Shown here one piece after another: positions 1-7,853 of a DNA stretch of 17,992 nt. The notes below the pieces were generated by a model. That model did no database searches. It was not told the origin of the DNA and saw nothing but the letters and a program-made list of their open reading frames with translations. Position 1 is the stretch's first letter, and every line of letters starts with the position of its first letter. The stretch covers positions 1 through 17,992 of the forward strand of contig JAGOEY010000013.1 in the NCBI GenBank assembly GCA_017997515.1, given 5' to 3'. A program made the translations under genes and the position numbers. This stretch comes from Burkholderiaceae bacterium (GTDB lineage: Bacteria; Pseudomonadota; Gammaproteobacteria; Burkholderiales; Burkholderiaceae).

Positions 1-12
1 GTCCTTCGTGCT

Positions 13-1194
13 CTAGCTTTGGGACACACGCAGCGACGGCGCAAACACGTTGGCCACCACTTCGCCAAACGGGCCGCTCAGCGTGGTGCCCGGGGCTTTG
101 CCCTGCAACGTGTTCTGCACACGGCGTGGCAGCAGCGGGAACACCAGCTCGGCAAAACGGTAGGCCTCTTCCAGGTGCGGGTAACCGGACAACACAAAGG
201 TGTCGATGCCCAGGTCGGCGTATTCCTCGATACGTGCGGCCACCGTCTTGGCATCCCCTACCAGGGCCGTGCCCGCACCACCACGCACCAGGCCGACACC
301 GGCCCAGAGGTTGGGGCTGATTTCCAGCTCGGCACGGGTGCGTTTGCTGCCGCCCTGGTGCAACGCGGCCATACGGCGCTGGCCTTCGGAATCCATCTTT
401 GCAAACGCGGCCTGTGCACGGGCCACCGTGTCGTCGTCCAGGCGGCTGATCAGGCTGTCGGCTGCACGCCAGGCTTCGTCTTCCGTCTCGCGCACGATGA
501 CGTGCAGTCGGATGCCGAACTTGACGGTGCGGCCCAGTTTTGCCGCACGTGCGCGCACGTCAGCGACCTTCTTCGCAACCTCTGCCGGGGGCTCACCCCA
601 GGTCAGGTACGCATCCACCTGCTCGGCAGCCAGGTCGTGGGCCGCAGCCGACGAACCACCGAAGTACACCGGGGGATGCGGCTTTTGCACGGGTGGGTAA
701 AACAGCTTGGCGCCTTTGACACGCAGGTGTTTGCCGTCGAAATCGTAGGCCTCACCACCGTGGCTGCGGGCCAGGATTTCGCGCCAGATACGGATGAACT
801 CGGCCGACTGCTCGTAACGCGCAGCATGGTCCAGGAACACACCGTCACCTTCCAGCTCAGCCTGGTCACCACCGGTCACCAGGTTCACCAGCAGGCGGCC
901 GCCAGACAGGCGGTCAAACGTGGCGGCCATACGTGCGGCCAGTGCGGGCTCGTGCAGGCCGGGGCGCACGGCCACCAGAAATTTCAGGCGCTGGGTGGCA
1001 CCAATCAGGCTCGACGCGATGACCCACGGGTCTTCACACGACCGCCCGGTGGGGATCAACACGCCTTCATACCCCAGCCGGTCTGCCGCACCGGCCACCT
1101 GCTGCAGGTAACCCAAGTCCACCTGGCGCGCACCTTCACTGGTGCCCAGGTAACGGCTATCGCCATGGGTGGGGAGAAACCAAAAAACTTGCAT
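13..1194 (-). CDS. ssuD: FMNH2-dependent alkanesulfonate monooxygenase
   Basis: A 393-residue flavin-dependent monooxygenase of the bacterial-luciferase-like TIM-barrel family. SsuD uses FMNH2 supplied by SsuE plus O2 to cleave the C-S bond of aliphatic sulfonates, giving an aldehyde and sulfite in the cytoplasm. The N-terminus [17 protein letters not shown] is the characteristic SsuD opening. The segment [10 protein letters not shown] places a cysteine at residue 53, next to the position of the active-site-region Cys54 of E. coli SsuD (381 aa). [10 protein letters not shown] carries the Arg/His pair expected near the flavin. The length is close to family norm. The start has a good ribosome site (GGAG about 9 nt upstream on the minus strand). 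It is the last gene of the minus-strand sulfonate cluster within the window. The sulfite it releases would feed CysI, encoded in the plus-strand block. Confidence 0.96.
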   Translation of the reverse strand: MQVFWFLPTHGDSRYLGTSEGARQVDLGYLQQVAGAADRLGYEGVLIPTGRSCEDPWVIASSLIGATQRLKFLVAVRPGLHEPALAARMAATFDRLSGGRLLVNLVTGGDQAELEGDGVFLDHAARYEQSAEFIRIWREILARSHGGEAYDFDGKHLRVKGAKLFYPPVQKPHPPVYFGGSSAAAHDLAAEQVDAYLTWGEPPAEVAKKVADVRARAAKLGRTVKFGIRLHVIVRETEDEAWRAADSLISRLDDDTVARAQAAFAKMDSEGQRRMAALHQGGSKRTRAELEISPNLWAGVGLVRGGAGTALVGDAKTVAARIEEYADLGIDTFVLSGYPHLEEAYRFAELVFPLLPRRVQNTLQGKAPGTTLSGPFGEVVANVFAPSLRVSQS

Positions 1195-1206
1195 CGTCAG
1201 ACTCCG

Positions 1207-1428
1207 TCAAATCGCAAAAAACAAACCACCTACCGACGCCTGGGCGGACAGTGCACGGTGCATACGCCGGGCTGCACGTGCCGCCCGTGTGGTGCCGAGC
1301 CTTTTGCGCGGGGGGCATGGCGTGGGTTGGATGGAGAGCACCGGCACACCCCAGGCGTGTACGGTGGTGGCAAGCACCCGCGCGGCCTGCTCGCGCAAGG
1401 CGCTGGGGATGTGCTGTGGCTCGGTCAT
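1207..1428 (-). CDS. possible small hypothetical protein between ssuA and ssuD
   Basis: A 73-residue open frame lies in the 244-bp gap between the ssuA-like gene and ssuD, on the same strand. It begins 10 bp after the upstream stop codon. A GAGG that overlaps that stop sits about 8 nt before the ATG, so translational coupling is possible. The first half (about residues 2-33, including REQAARVLATTVHAWGVPVLS) has the codon pattern of a real high-GC gene. The second half is basic, Ala/Arg-rich and looks less like a protein. I recognise no family. It could be a genuine small protein, the remnant of a decayed gene, or chance. No other gene is visible in this gap. Confidence 0.35.
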   Translation of the reverse strand: MTEPQHIPSALREQAARVLATTVHAWGVPVLSIQPTPCPPRKRLGTTRAARAARRMHRALSAQASVGGLFFAI

Positions 1429-1438
1429 GGTGTGTGCC

Positions 1439-2404
1439 TCAGGCCAGTCCCGCCGCCGCGGCTTCCAGCACGTTGATGCGCTTGGGAATCAGCTTCAGGT
1501 CGAAAAAGGTGTCGGCAATTTTTTGCTGCTCACCCAGGATGGCTTTGGTAATGGGCGTGGTGCCAAACTTCTGGCGGGACACCGACAGCTCCAGCACGGG
1601 CCGTGGAATGCCAAACAGCTGCGACAACTCAGCTGCCAGCGCGCTGCGGTTGGCGGCACCCCACTGGTCCACCTTGTCCAGCTCTTCAATCACCACCTTG
1701 AGCACATCGGCGTTTTTGTCGACATACCCCAGTGACGAGAAGTAGTACGCACGGTTGCCCACCACACCGGTGGCATCTGCCAGCACCGTGGCGTCCAGCG
1801 CCTTCTCGGCGGCAGCAAGGAACGGGTCCCAGATCACCCAGGCATCGACCGAGCCCTTTTCAAATGCCGCACGGGCGTCCGACGGTGGCAGGAACACAGG
1901 GTTCACGTCGGCGTAGGTCAGGCCATGTTTTTCGAGCAGCTTCACCAGGAAGTAATGCACGTTGCTGCCTTTGTTCAGCGCAATCTTCTTGCCCTTCAGG
2001 TCGGCCACCGTCTTGATGGCGGAACCCTTGGGCACCAGCACCGCTTCGGATGCGGGGCGTGGCACGGTGGCCCCCACGTAGGCCAGCGGGGCACCGGCGG
2101 CCTGGGCAAAAATCGGGGGCGCTTCACCCACGTCGCCGAAGTCGATGGAACCGACGTTCAGGGCCTCCAGCTGCACGGGCCCGGCCGTGAACTCGGTCCA
2201 CTTGACGGTCACACCCAGGGGGGCCAGGCGTTTTTCCAGGGTGCCACGGCCCTTGAGCAAACTCAGCAGGCCTTTCTGGTGGCCGATACGCAACTCACGC
2301 GGAGCGCCTTGGGCCAACGCGGAGAACGATGCCAGTGACGGCAGTGTGATGGCGGCGACTGCGCCCTGCACAAGGCGGCGGCGCTGGGAAGAAAAATGGG
2401 ACAT
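1439..2404 (-). CDS. ssuA: aliphatic sulfonate ABC transporter substrate-binding protein (SsuA-like, downstream copy)
   Basis: A 321-residue periplasmic binding protein of the SsuA/TauA/NrtA-like group, predicted to bind alkanesulfonates and deliver them to an SsuBC permease. The start chosen is the ATG with AAGGA about 8 nt upstream; an in-frame ATG 16 codons earlier lacks such a site and would overlap the preceding gene. The N-terminus carries a twin-arginine-like stretch (SQRRRLVQG) followed by a hydrophobic segment and ALA-QGA, so Tat or Sec export is plausible. The mature protein shows LRIGHQKG, GEAPPIFAQAAGAPLAYVG, ADLKGKKIALNKGSNVHYFLVK and VDAWVIWDPFLAAAEK, all typical of SsuA. It begins 28 bp after the stop of a close paralogue. 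The specific sulfonate bound cannot be told from sequence; taurine or another sulfonate is possible. Confidence 0.9.
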   Translation of the reverse strand: MSHFSSQRRRLVQGAVAAITLPSLASFSALAQGAPRELRIGHQKGLLSLLKGRGTLEKRLAPLGVTVKWTEFTAGPVQLEALNVGSIDFGDVGEAPPIFAQAAGAPLAYVGATVPRPASEAVLVPKGSAIKTVADLKGKKIALNKGSNVHYFLVKLLEKHGLTYADVNPVFLPPSDARAAFEKGSVDAWVIWDPFLAAAEKALDATVLADATGVVGNRAYYFSSLGYVDKNADVLKVVIEELDKVDQWGAANRSALAAELSQLFGIPRPVLELSVSRQKFGTTPITKAILGEQQKIADTFFDLKLIPKRINVLEAAAAGLA

Positions 2405-2432
2405 GGTGTGTTCCTTCGCTGGACGGGAGCGA

Positions 2433-3440
2433 TCAGGGTTGCGCACGAACAATCGCGTCGCTGACCTTGATGGGTTTCGGAATCAGCTTGAGTTCGAAAA
2501 AGGTGTCGGCAATACGCTGCTGGTCAGCGGCCACCGCGGCACTGATCGGTTTGACGTTGAACTCATACCGGCGCAGTGCCAGCTCCACCACGTCCACCGG
2601 CAGGCCTTGCAGCGGTGCAATCAGTTCGGCGGCCTGGCGCAGGTTCTTCTTGAGCCAGATGCCCTGGGTGACAGAGTCTTCAAACAGGGCTTCGATCACC
2701 TTGGGGTTTTTAGTGACAAAACCCCTCTCACCCAGGTAGTACTGGTAGTTGTTCACCACATTGGGCGTGCCGTCGGCCAGCACACGGGCACCGGTGGCTT
2801 TTTCTGCCGCAGCCTGGAACGGATCCCAGATCACCCAGGCGTCCACGTTTTTGCTCTCGAAAGCGGCACGGCCGTCAGCGGGTGCCAGGTAGATAGGCTG
2901 GATGTCGGTGATCTTCAGGCCGTGTTTCTCCAGCTGTTTGACCAACAGGTAGTGCACGTTGCTGCCCTTGTTCAGCGCAACCTTCTTGCCCTTCAGGTCG
3001 GCCACCGTTTTGATGGGGGAATCCTTGGTCACCAGAATCGCTTCGGCCTGTGGCGCTGCCGGGTCGTTGCCGATGTAGATGAACTTGGCTCCTGCGGCCT
3101 GTGCAAAGATAGGCGGCGCTTCACCCACATAACCCACGTCCACCGCACCCACGTTCAGGCCTTCCAGCAATTGGGGGCCCGCTGGAAATTCCACCCACTT
3201 CACACCAAAACCCAGTGGGGCCAGGCGTTTTTCCAGCGAGCCCTGGGCCTTTTGCAGAACAAACAGGCTGGCCGACTTCTGGTAACCAATACGCAACTCG
3301 GGCTTGCTCTGGGCCTGCGCCACCGGCATGGCCAAAAAGGTGGTGATCAGCGTGGCAGCAGCCACCACCACAGCACCAATACCGAGATTTCGCAGGGTTT
3401 GGGGCCAACGCCGTGGCGTGGAGGAATGGGCGAGGGTCAT
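2433..3440 (-). CDS. ssuA: aliphatic sulfonate ABC transporter substrate-binding protein (SsuA-like, upstream copy)
   Basis: A 335-residue paralogue of the next gene, same family and role. The start is the ATG preceded by AAGGAT about 8 nt upstream; an earlier in-frame ATG 15 codons upstream is less likely. The export signal is long and Sec-like: a basic region (PRRWPQTLRN), a hydrophobic core of roughly residues 18-37, then AQAQ before SKPELRIGYQK. Shared SsuA landmarks include GEAPPIFAQAAGAKFIYIG, ADLKGKKVALNKGSNVHYLLVK and VDAWVIWDPFQAAAEK. Nucleotide identity with the downstream copy is patchy: a 76-nt block differs at about five positions while other regions differ strongly. That suggests tandem duplication followed by divergence, with purifying selection or gene conversion on the ligand-site region. 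Confidence 0.9.
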   Translation of the reverse strand: MTLAHSSTPRRWPQTLRNLGIGAVVVAAATLITTFLAMPVAQAQSKPELRIGYQKSASLFVLQKAQGSLEKRLAPLGFGVKWVEFPAGPQLLEGLNVGAVDVGYVGEAPPIFAQAAGAKFIYIGNDPAAPQAEAILVTKDSPIKTVADLKGKKVALNKGSNVHYLLVKQLEKHGLKITDIQPIYLAPADGRAAFESKNVDAWVIWDPFQAAAEKATGARVLADGTPNVVNNYQYYLGERGFVTKNPKVIEALFEDSVTQGIWLKKNLRQAAELIAPLQGLPVDVVELALRRYEFNVKPISAAVAADQQRIADTFFELKLIPKPIKVSDAIVRAQP

Positions 3441-3470
3441 GGCAAATCCTTGATCAAAAACGGTTCGGAC

Positions 3471-3497
3471 AAAAAACGGAGGCAAAGCTGCGCCCCG
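3471..3497 (-). terminator. probable intrinsic terminator/attenuator between ssuE and ssuA
   Basis: Read on the minus strand, a GC-rich stem (CGG GGC pairing with GCC T CCG, one bulged T, 8-nt loop) is followed directly by six T residues at 3476-3471. Just upstream lies another perfect hairpin, GGCCCT/AGGGCC with a 4-nt loop, at 3497-3512. The element sits in the 119-bp gap after the ssuE stop. It leaves only about 30 bp before the ssuA start, which has no obvious separate promoter, so partial termination (attenuation) is as likely as full termination. The call rests on pattern only; no folding energy was computed. Confidence 0.5.
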
Positions 3498-3559
3498 GCC
3501 CTGCTCAGGGCCTGTTCACAAGGGCGAAGAAATCGGTTGCGGTGCAGTACCGCCGCATG

Positions 3560-4141
3560 TCAAACGCTACATCGCACGCGCGAGAAATGGATCGGCTCGA
3601 AACCGCTGGCGGGTGAGCGCAGGCCGGCCGCAGCCAGTGCGGACACCGCGTCGTCCAACCGCAGGGCAATGTCTGCATTCACGTTGTAGGCCCCCTCGGG
3701 GGTCAGCGTGATCTGTGCCTCGGTGGCATAAATGCCCGGCAGGATGTGCCGCGCGCCGAGTGACTGCAGCACCGGGCGCAGCGCGTAGTCCAGCGCCAGC
3801 ATGTGGTGCGGGCTGCCCCCCGTGGCCAGCGGCAGCACCAGCTTGTCTTTGAACGCAGACTGCGGCAACAGGTCCAGAAACACCTTCAAAAACCCGCTGT
3901 AAGCCGCCTTGTACACCGGCGTGGCCACCACAATGGCCTGCGCCCGCGCCACCTGGTCAATGGCCTGGCTCACACTGCGGTGGGTCACATCGGCCAGCAA
4001 CAAGGCCTGTGGCGACAGGTCACGGATGTGCACCTGGTCCAGATGCGCCCCCCGCCCCGCCAACCGCTGCCCCGCCGCATCCAGCAAAGCCGCAGAACGC
4101 GAACGCTCCGAAGGACTACCCGCAATCAAAAGTACCGTCAT
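3560..4141 (-). CDS. ssuE: NAD(P)H-dependent FMN reductase
   Basis: A 193-residue flavodoxin-like NADPH:FMN reductase that supplies FMNH2 to SsuD; E. coli SsuE has 191 residues. The N-terminus MTVLLIAGSPSERSRSAALL is the FMN-phosphate-binding loop. TPVYKAAYSGFLKVFLDLLP and LPLATGGSPHHMLALDYALRPVL are highly SsuE-like. Tyr119 in ALDYAL aligns with the pi-helix tyrosine (Tyr118) known in E. coli SsuE. The start is set by this conserved opening; an in-frame ATG 11 codons upstream would add a poorly conserved leader. No strong Shine-Dalgarno precedes the chosen ATG. MsuE (methanesulfonate system) is a close relative and cannot be fully excluded, but the neighbouring ssuD supports SsuE. Confidence 0.93.
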   Translation of the reverse strand: MTVLLIAGSPSERSRSAALLDAAGQRLAGRGAHLDQVHIRDLSPQALLLADVTHRSVSQAIDQVARAQAIVVATPVYKAAYSGFLKVFLDLLPQSAFKDKLVLPLATGGSPHHMLALDYALRPVLQSLGARHILPGIYATEAQITLTPEGAYNVNADIALRLDDAVSALAAAGLRSPASGFEPIHFSRVRCSV

Positions 4142-4152
4142 GGTGAAGAGGC

Positions 4153-4166
4153 TTATCTGGTTATAA
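4153..4166. promoter_or_regulatory. candidate LysR-type operator upstream of ssuE
   Basis: The dyad TTAT-CTGGTT-ATAA lies 11 bp upstream of the ssuE start in an AT-rich patch. It fits the general T-N11-A pattern of LysR-type regulators, the group that includes CysB, Cbl and SsuR, which control sulfonate genes in proteobacteria. Its closeness to the start codon would suit repression or overlap with a -10 element better than classical activation. A 14-bp dyad in an AT-rich patch can arise by chance. Confidence 0.22.
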
Positions 4167-4230
4167 AAAAACAAAACTGTGGGTGCCGAACCGCGTGCAA
4201 AGTGCGAAGCACAAGCACGTCATCCAGCAA

Positions 4231-4323
4231 ACACCGCGGAACTGGCTCTGCCAGGCCGCTGGTGTTGCCCCCTGCAAGGGGGTAGGAGTAGCGGATACGC
4301 AAGTCCGCGAAGCCTGGGGGTGT
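4231..4323 (+). repeat. structured dispersed intergenic repeat, copy 1
   Basis: A 93-nt element between sbp and ssuE, matching a second copy at 8708-8791 in the same orientation. Positions 4234-4286 match 8711-8763 with 4 differences in 53 nt and no gaps. Visible helices: CTGGC-TCT-GCCAG (4242-4254), CCCCC-TGCAA-GGGGG (4268-4282), CCGCT (4256-4260) with AGCGG (4290-4294), GCGGA/TCCGC (4291-4308 region), and an outer closing helix ACACC (4231-4235) with GGTGT (4319-4323). The outer helix covaries with the second copy. It lies just after the sbp stop, so on the minus strand it would be in the 3' end of the sbp transcript. Confidence 0.8.
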
Positions 4324-4325
4324 AC

Positions 4326-5351
4326 TTACTTATTCGTGTAAATCTGGTCGAACGAGCCGCCATCCGCAAAGTGCGCCTTGTCCGCTTTGGCCCAGCCACC
4401 AAAAGCCTGGTCAATGGTGAACAGCGAGATCTTGGCGAACTGCTTGTCGTACTTGGCCTTGGCCTTTTCCGACGTGGGGCGGTAGAAGTTGCGGCCTGCA
4501 ATGTCCTGGCCTTCGTCGGAGTACAGGTGCTTCAGGTATTCCTCGGCCACGGCACGGGTGCCCTTGCGGTCCACCACCTTGTCGACCACAGCCACACTGG
4601 GCTCGGCCAGGATCGAGAGCGACGGTGCCACGATTTCAAACTTGTCCGGGCCAAACTCCTTCAGCGCCAGGAAAGCCTCGTTTTCCCAGGCCAGCAACAC
4701 ATCACCCACACCACGCTGCACAAAGGTGATGGTGGAGCCACGGGCACCCGTGTCGAGCACCGGCACGTTCTTGAACAGGTTGCCCACAAATTCCTTGGCC
4801 TTGGCGTCACTGCCGCCATTCTTGCGCTTGGCGAATTCCCACGCGGCCAGGTAGTTCCAGCGCGCACCGCCCGACGTCTTGGGGTTGGGGGTGATGACCT
4901 GCACGCCGGGCTTGATCAGGTCGTCCCAGTCCTTCAGGCCCTTGGGGTTGCCCTTTTTGACCAGGAACACGATGGTCGAGGTGTAAGGTGCCGAGTTGAG
5001 CGGCAGGCGTTTTTGCCAGTCGGCCTTGAGCAGGCCACCGTTGGTGACCAGTGCGTCAATGTCACCGCCCAGCGCCAGAGTGGCCACGTCGGCGTCGATG
5101 CCGTCAATGATGGAGCGGGCTTGTTTGCCCGAGCCACCGTGCGATTGTTTGATTGCCACGTCCTGGCCCGATTTGGCCTTCCAGTGTTTGGCAAAGGCCG
5201 CGTTGTACTCGACGTACAACTCACGCGTCGGGTCGTACGACACGTTGAGCAGGTTGACCTGCTGTGCCAACGCCGGTACGGCGGACAGGGTCAAGACGCT
5301 GGCCACGGCGGCAGCGAGAGGAAACTTGATAAAGTTGCGGCGAATGGTCAT
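4326..5351 (-). CDS. sbp: periplasmic sulfate-binding protein
   Basis: A 341-residue sulfate ABC transporter substrate-binding protein. It captures sulfate (or thiosulfate) in the periplasm for a CysTWA permease. The start is the ATG giving [29 protein letters not shown], a clear Sec signal peptide cut near residue 30; an in-frame ATG 11 codons upstream is unlikely. Family landmarks are [18 protein letters not shown] just after the signal, [43 protein letters not shown] and RNFYRPTSE. Length agrees with E. coli Sbp (329 aa precursor). No cysT, cysW or cysA gene is in the window, so its permease partner must be elsewhere. It heads the minus-strand sulfur block and is followed by a structured repeat and then ssuE. 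Confidence 0.95.
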   Translation of the reverse strand: MTIRRNFIKFPLAAAVASVLTLSAVPALAQQVNLLNVSYDPTRELYVEYNAAFAKHWKAKSGQDVAIKQSHGGSGKQARSIIDGIDADVATLALGGDIDALVTNGGLLKADWQKRLPLNSAPYTSTIVFLVKKGNPKGLKDWDDLIKPGVQVITPNPKTSGGARWNYLAAWEFAKRKNGGSDAKAKEFVGNLFKNVPVLDTGARGSTITFVQRGVGDVLLAWENEAFLALKEFGPDKFEIVAPSLSILAEPSVAVVDKVVDRKGTRAVAEEYLKHLYSDEGQDIAGRNFYRPTSEKAKAKYDKQFAKISLFTIDQAFGGWAKADKAHFADGGSFDQIYTNK

Positions 5352-5484
5352 GGGTTTCTCAGTGGTGTTGTGAAGCAATGCCACGGATTCTGGAAGCCCT
5401 GAACCAAAACTGGAACGACTGAGTTTTCAGTTTGTTATTCGAAAAACATCTAAGCCCATCCACAAGGGCACCAAAGGTACACAC
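5352..5484. promoter_or_regulatory. divergent regulatory region between sbp and yggX
   Basis: This 133-bp gap must hold the promoters for sbp (minus) and probably yggX (plus). It is more AT-rich than its surroundings around 5403-5455. It contains nested inverted repeats: ACTGA/TCAGT (5418-5422 and 5427-5431) and AAACTG/CAGTTT (5407-5412 and 5428-5433). These could be an operator, for example for a CysB-type regulator, given the sulfur genes. I could not identify a convincing -35/-10 pair on either strand. Confidence 0.4.
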
Positions 5485-5757
5485 ATGGCACGTATGGTCA
5501 ACTGCATCAAACTCGGCACGGAAGCCGAGGGACTCGACTTCCCACCCTACCCTGGTGAGCTGGGCAAGAAGCTCTGGGAAAGTGTGAGTAAACAGGCCTG
5601 GGCCGACTGGATGAAGCAGCAAACCATGCTGGTGAACGAAAACCGCCTGAACCTGGCCGACCAACGCGCCCGTGAATACCTGAAGCGCCAGATGGAAAAA
5701 CACTTCTTTGGTGACGGCGCCGACGTCGTGCAAGGCTACGTTCCTCCGGCGGCCTGA
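5485..5757 (+). CDS. yggX: probable Fe(2+)-trafficking / oxidative damage protection protein
   Basis: A 90-residue YggX family protein. YggX is a small cytoplasmic protein tied to protection of Fe-S clusters from oxidation and to iron trafficking. The opening [11 protein letters not shown] has the conserved Cys7. [50 protein letters not shown] is the near-complete family signature, and the length equals the usual ~90 aa. An AAAGG lies about 9 nt before the ATG. It is followed 18 bp later by mnmC on the same strand, so the two are probably cotranscribed. It sits beside genes for several Fe-S/siroheme enzymes, although the link may be coincidental. Confidence 0.95.
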   Translation: MARMVNCIKLGTEAEGLDFPPYPGELGKKLWESVSKQAWADWMKQQTMLVNENRLNLADQRAREYLKRQMEKHFFGDGADVVQGYVPPAA

Positions 5758-5775
5758 CATCCTCCTGCCCCGCTG

Positions 5776-7650
5776 GTGTCTGAACCCATCAACTGGCTGC
5801 CCGACGGCACCCCTTTCAGCCCCCGCTTCAACGACCGTTACCGCAGCGAAACCGGCGGCATGACCCAGGCCCGCGATGTGTTTCTGCACGGCTGCGGCCT
5901 GCCCGCGGCGTGGGCGGGTGCGCCGCAGTGGCGCATTCTGGAAACCGGCTTTGGCCTGGGCCTGAACTTCCTGGTCACCTGGGCTGCCTGGAAGGCCGAC
6001 CCGGCCCGCCCCCGGCTGCTGCATTTTGTGTCGGTCGAAGCCTTCCCTGCCAGCGCGGACGACCTGCTGCAGGCGGTACAGGCCCACCCCGAGCTGCTGC
6101 CGCTGGCTGAGCAGCTCCATGCGCAATTTCATGCCTTGACGCCGGGCTTTCACCGACTGGTATTTGAAAACGGCCAGGTGCTGCTGACCTTGTGTGTGGG
6201 TGACGCCAAAGCCATGCTGCGCGAGCAGTTTTTTGCGGCGGATTCGGTCTACCTGGACGGCTTCAGCCCCCAGCGCAACCCCGACATCTGGGACGAACAC
6301 ACCCTCAAGGCTGTGGCCCGCTGCTGCCGCCGGGGCACCCGCGTGGCCACCTGGACGATTGCGCGAAGCGTGCGCGACGGCCTCAGCCAATGTGGCTTCA
6401 CGGTGCAGAAAGTGCCCGGTGTGCCGCCCAAACGCGACAACCTGCAGGCCGAATTCAACCCACGCTGGGAACCCCGCCGCGCCCCCGGCATGGCCGCCTT
6501 GCCGGTCGATGTGCGGCCTGGCACCTGCCTGGTGGTCGGGGCCGGGCTGGCCGGTGCCTCCGTGGCCGCAAGCCTGGCGCGGCGTGGATGGCAGGTGCAG
6601 GTGCTGGACGCCGGGGCCACACCCGCCGCTGGTGCGTCCGGCCTGCCTGCGGGTGTGCTGGCACCCCATGTGTCGCCCGACGACAGCCTGCTGTCGCGCC
6701 TGTCACGCGCCGGGGTGCGCGCCACGCTGCAGCAGGCACACACCCATCTGGCGCAGGGTGTGGACTGGCAGCCCAGCGGTGTGCTGGAACACCGTGTGGA
6801 CGGATCCCCCGGCATAGGTGCAGCAGCCAACGCCAGCAGCCAGCCCGCCAGCGCCACCACCCTGGCCGCAGCAGGCCTGCCGCCCGACGCGGTGGGCTGC
6901 TGGCACAGCCCGGCGGGCTGGATCAAACCGGCACAGCTGGTACAGGCCCTGCTGGCACAGCCCGGCATCCACTTTGTGCCCCACACCCCCGTGGCGCAGC
7001 TGGTGCCTGAGCCGGATGGCTGGCAGGCGCAGGACTCCCACGGCCAGCTGCTGGCCCGCGCCGACATGGTGGTGGTGGCCGCTGCGTGTGCATCGGGCAA
7101 AGTGTTTGGCAGCGCGTTGGGCCACCCACTGCCACTGCACCCCATTCGCGGGCAGATGTCGTGGGGGCTGCGGGCGGCTGACGGGAGTGATGACACCTGC
7201 TTCCCGCCCTTCCCGGTCAACGGCGACGGCACCCTGGTGCCCGCCGTGCCCACCGCCAACGGGCTGGCCTGGTATGCCGGGGCCACGTTCGAGCGCAGCT
7301 GCGCCGACCCCGTGCCCGACGCCGCCACCCAGGCCCGGAACCACCAGGCCAACTTCACCCGCCTGCAAACCCTGCTGCCCGGCACCGCACAGCACCTGGC
7401 CGGTGTGTTTGCCGACCCCGCAGCACTGCACAGCTGGAGCCAGGTGCGCTGTGCCTCACACGACCGCCTGCCGCTGGTGGGGCCCGTCGCCCATGTGTAT
7501 CCCGGCCTGTGGCTCAGCACCGCCATGGGCTCACGCGGCATCAGCCTGGCCGTGTTGTGTGGTGAGTTGCTGGCCGCTCGCCTGCATGGTGAGCCGCTGC
7601 CGCTGGAGCTGCGGCTGGCGCAGGCGCTGGGGGTGGAGCGCCTTGCTTAG
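5776..7650 (+). CDS. mnmC: bifunctional tRNA 5-methylaminomethyl-2-thiouridine biosynthesis protein
   Basis: A 624-residue two-domain enzyme for the last steps of mnm5s2U formation at tRNA wobble position 34. The C-terminal FAD domain removes the carboxymethyl group and the N-terminal domain methylates the amine using SAM. The N-terminal part (about 1-240) opens with PINWLPDGTPFSPRFNDRYRS, contains the SAM-binding motif ILETGFGLGLNFL (about 54-66) and YLDGFSPQRNPDIWDE. The C-terminal part starts with a Rossmann FAD motif GAGLAG at residues 255-260 and ends with GSRGISLAVLCGELLAA, typical of the DadA-like oxidase. The start is a GTG with no clear Shine-Dalgarno; the first ATG is residue 29 and would delete conserved sequence. 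Length is slightly under E. coli MnmC (668 aa). Confidence 0.94.
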   Translation: MSEPINWLPDGTPFSPRFNDRYRSETGGMTQARDVFLHGCGLPAAWAGAPQWRILETGFGLGLNFLVTWAAWKADPARPRLLHFVSVEAFPASADDLLQAVQAHPELLPLAEQLHAQFHALTPGFHRLVFENGQVLLTLCVGDAKAMLREQFFAADSVYLDGFSPQRNPDIWDEHTLKAVARCCRRGTRVATWTIARSVRDGLSQCGFTVQKVPGVPPKRDNLQAEFNPRWEPRRAPGMAALPVDVRPGTCLVVGAGLAGASVAASLARRGWQVQVLDAGATPAAGASGLPAGVLAPHVSPDDSLLSRLSRAGVRATLQQAHTHLAQGVDWQPSGVLEHRVDGSPGIGAAANASSQPASATTLAAAGLPPDAVGCWHSPAGWIKPAQLVQALLAQPGIHFVPHTPVAQLVPEPDGWQAQDSHGQLLARADMVVVAAACASGKVFGSALGHPLPLHPIRGQMSWGLRAADGSDDTCFPPFPVNGDGTLVPAVPTANGLAWYAGATFERSCADPVPDAATQARNHQANFTRLQTLLPGTAQHLAGVFADPAALHSWSQVRCASHDRLPLVGPVAHVYPGLWLSTAMGSRGISLAVLCGELLAARLHGEPLPLELRLAQALGVERLA

Positions 7651-7725
7651 CTTATTTACAGCATCAAAACAGCCTCTGGCGCTTACCCTACCTGCGCAAT
7701 AAGCTATCAATAAAATAGCAAAAAA
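7648..7725 (-). repeat. small palindromic dispersed repeat (ATAGCT family), intergenic copy
   Basis: The 203-bp gap after mnmC starts with an AT-rich palindromic element. TAGCTTATT (7648-7656, including the mnmC stop) is a perfect inverted repeat of AATAAGCTA (7698-7706). GCTAT/ATAGC follows at 7703-7719. Read on the minus strand, the 36 nt from 7707 to 7672 match a segment inside cysN (12598-12633) at 22 of 36 ungapped positions, and resemble one at the start of the DUF934 gene (10618-10654). It may also act as an mRNA 3'-end structure for mnmC. I saw no T-run in the plus direction that would make it a classical terminator. Confidence 0.5.
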
Positions 7726-7816
7726 TACCCACACAGAGCCGACACGGCCGGTTTATCAGGCTATCCGGTTGTTTCTATATGCCAAATCCCACATAGCACC
7801 ATCACCAAAATGTAGT

Positions 7817-7844
7817 TTGGGATATGAAGGGCCGCCGCTACAGT
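7817..7844 (+). promoter_or_regulatory. candidate sigma70 promoter of the TauE/SafE-family gene
   Basis: TTGGGA (7817-7822) and TACAGT (7839-7844) are separated by 16 bp, a plausible sigma70-type pair. The expected start point, about 7 bp after the -10, falls at or just before the ATG at 7854, implying a very short leader or leaderless mRNA. ATCCCA (7786-7791) and TGGGAT (7818-7823) form an inverted repeat that overlaps the -35 and could be an operator half. Pattern-based only. Confidence 0.4.
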
Positions 7845-7853
7845 CTGGCCCCT

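Noticed and set aside
19..1476. A 485-codon plus-strand frame over ssuD
   Set aside because: Antisense shadow of ssuD; His/Gln/Gly-rich translation with no motif.
2145..3689. A 514-codon open frame on the plus strand opposite both ssuA genes
   Set aside because: It is composed of the antisense of two clear binding-protein genes and their gap; no recognisable domain.
4166..4207. Sigma54-like GG/GC promoter on the minus strand upstream of ssuE
   Set aside because: The -24-like CGGCACC is present, but the -12 half has TTTTG rather than TTGC, so the match is too weak.
5359..6669. A 436-codon minus-strand frame that could look like an extension near sbp
   Set aside because: It runs antisense through yggX and mnmC, which both show complete family signatures. 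Codon bias fits the plus strand.
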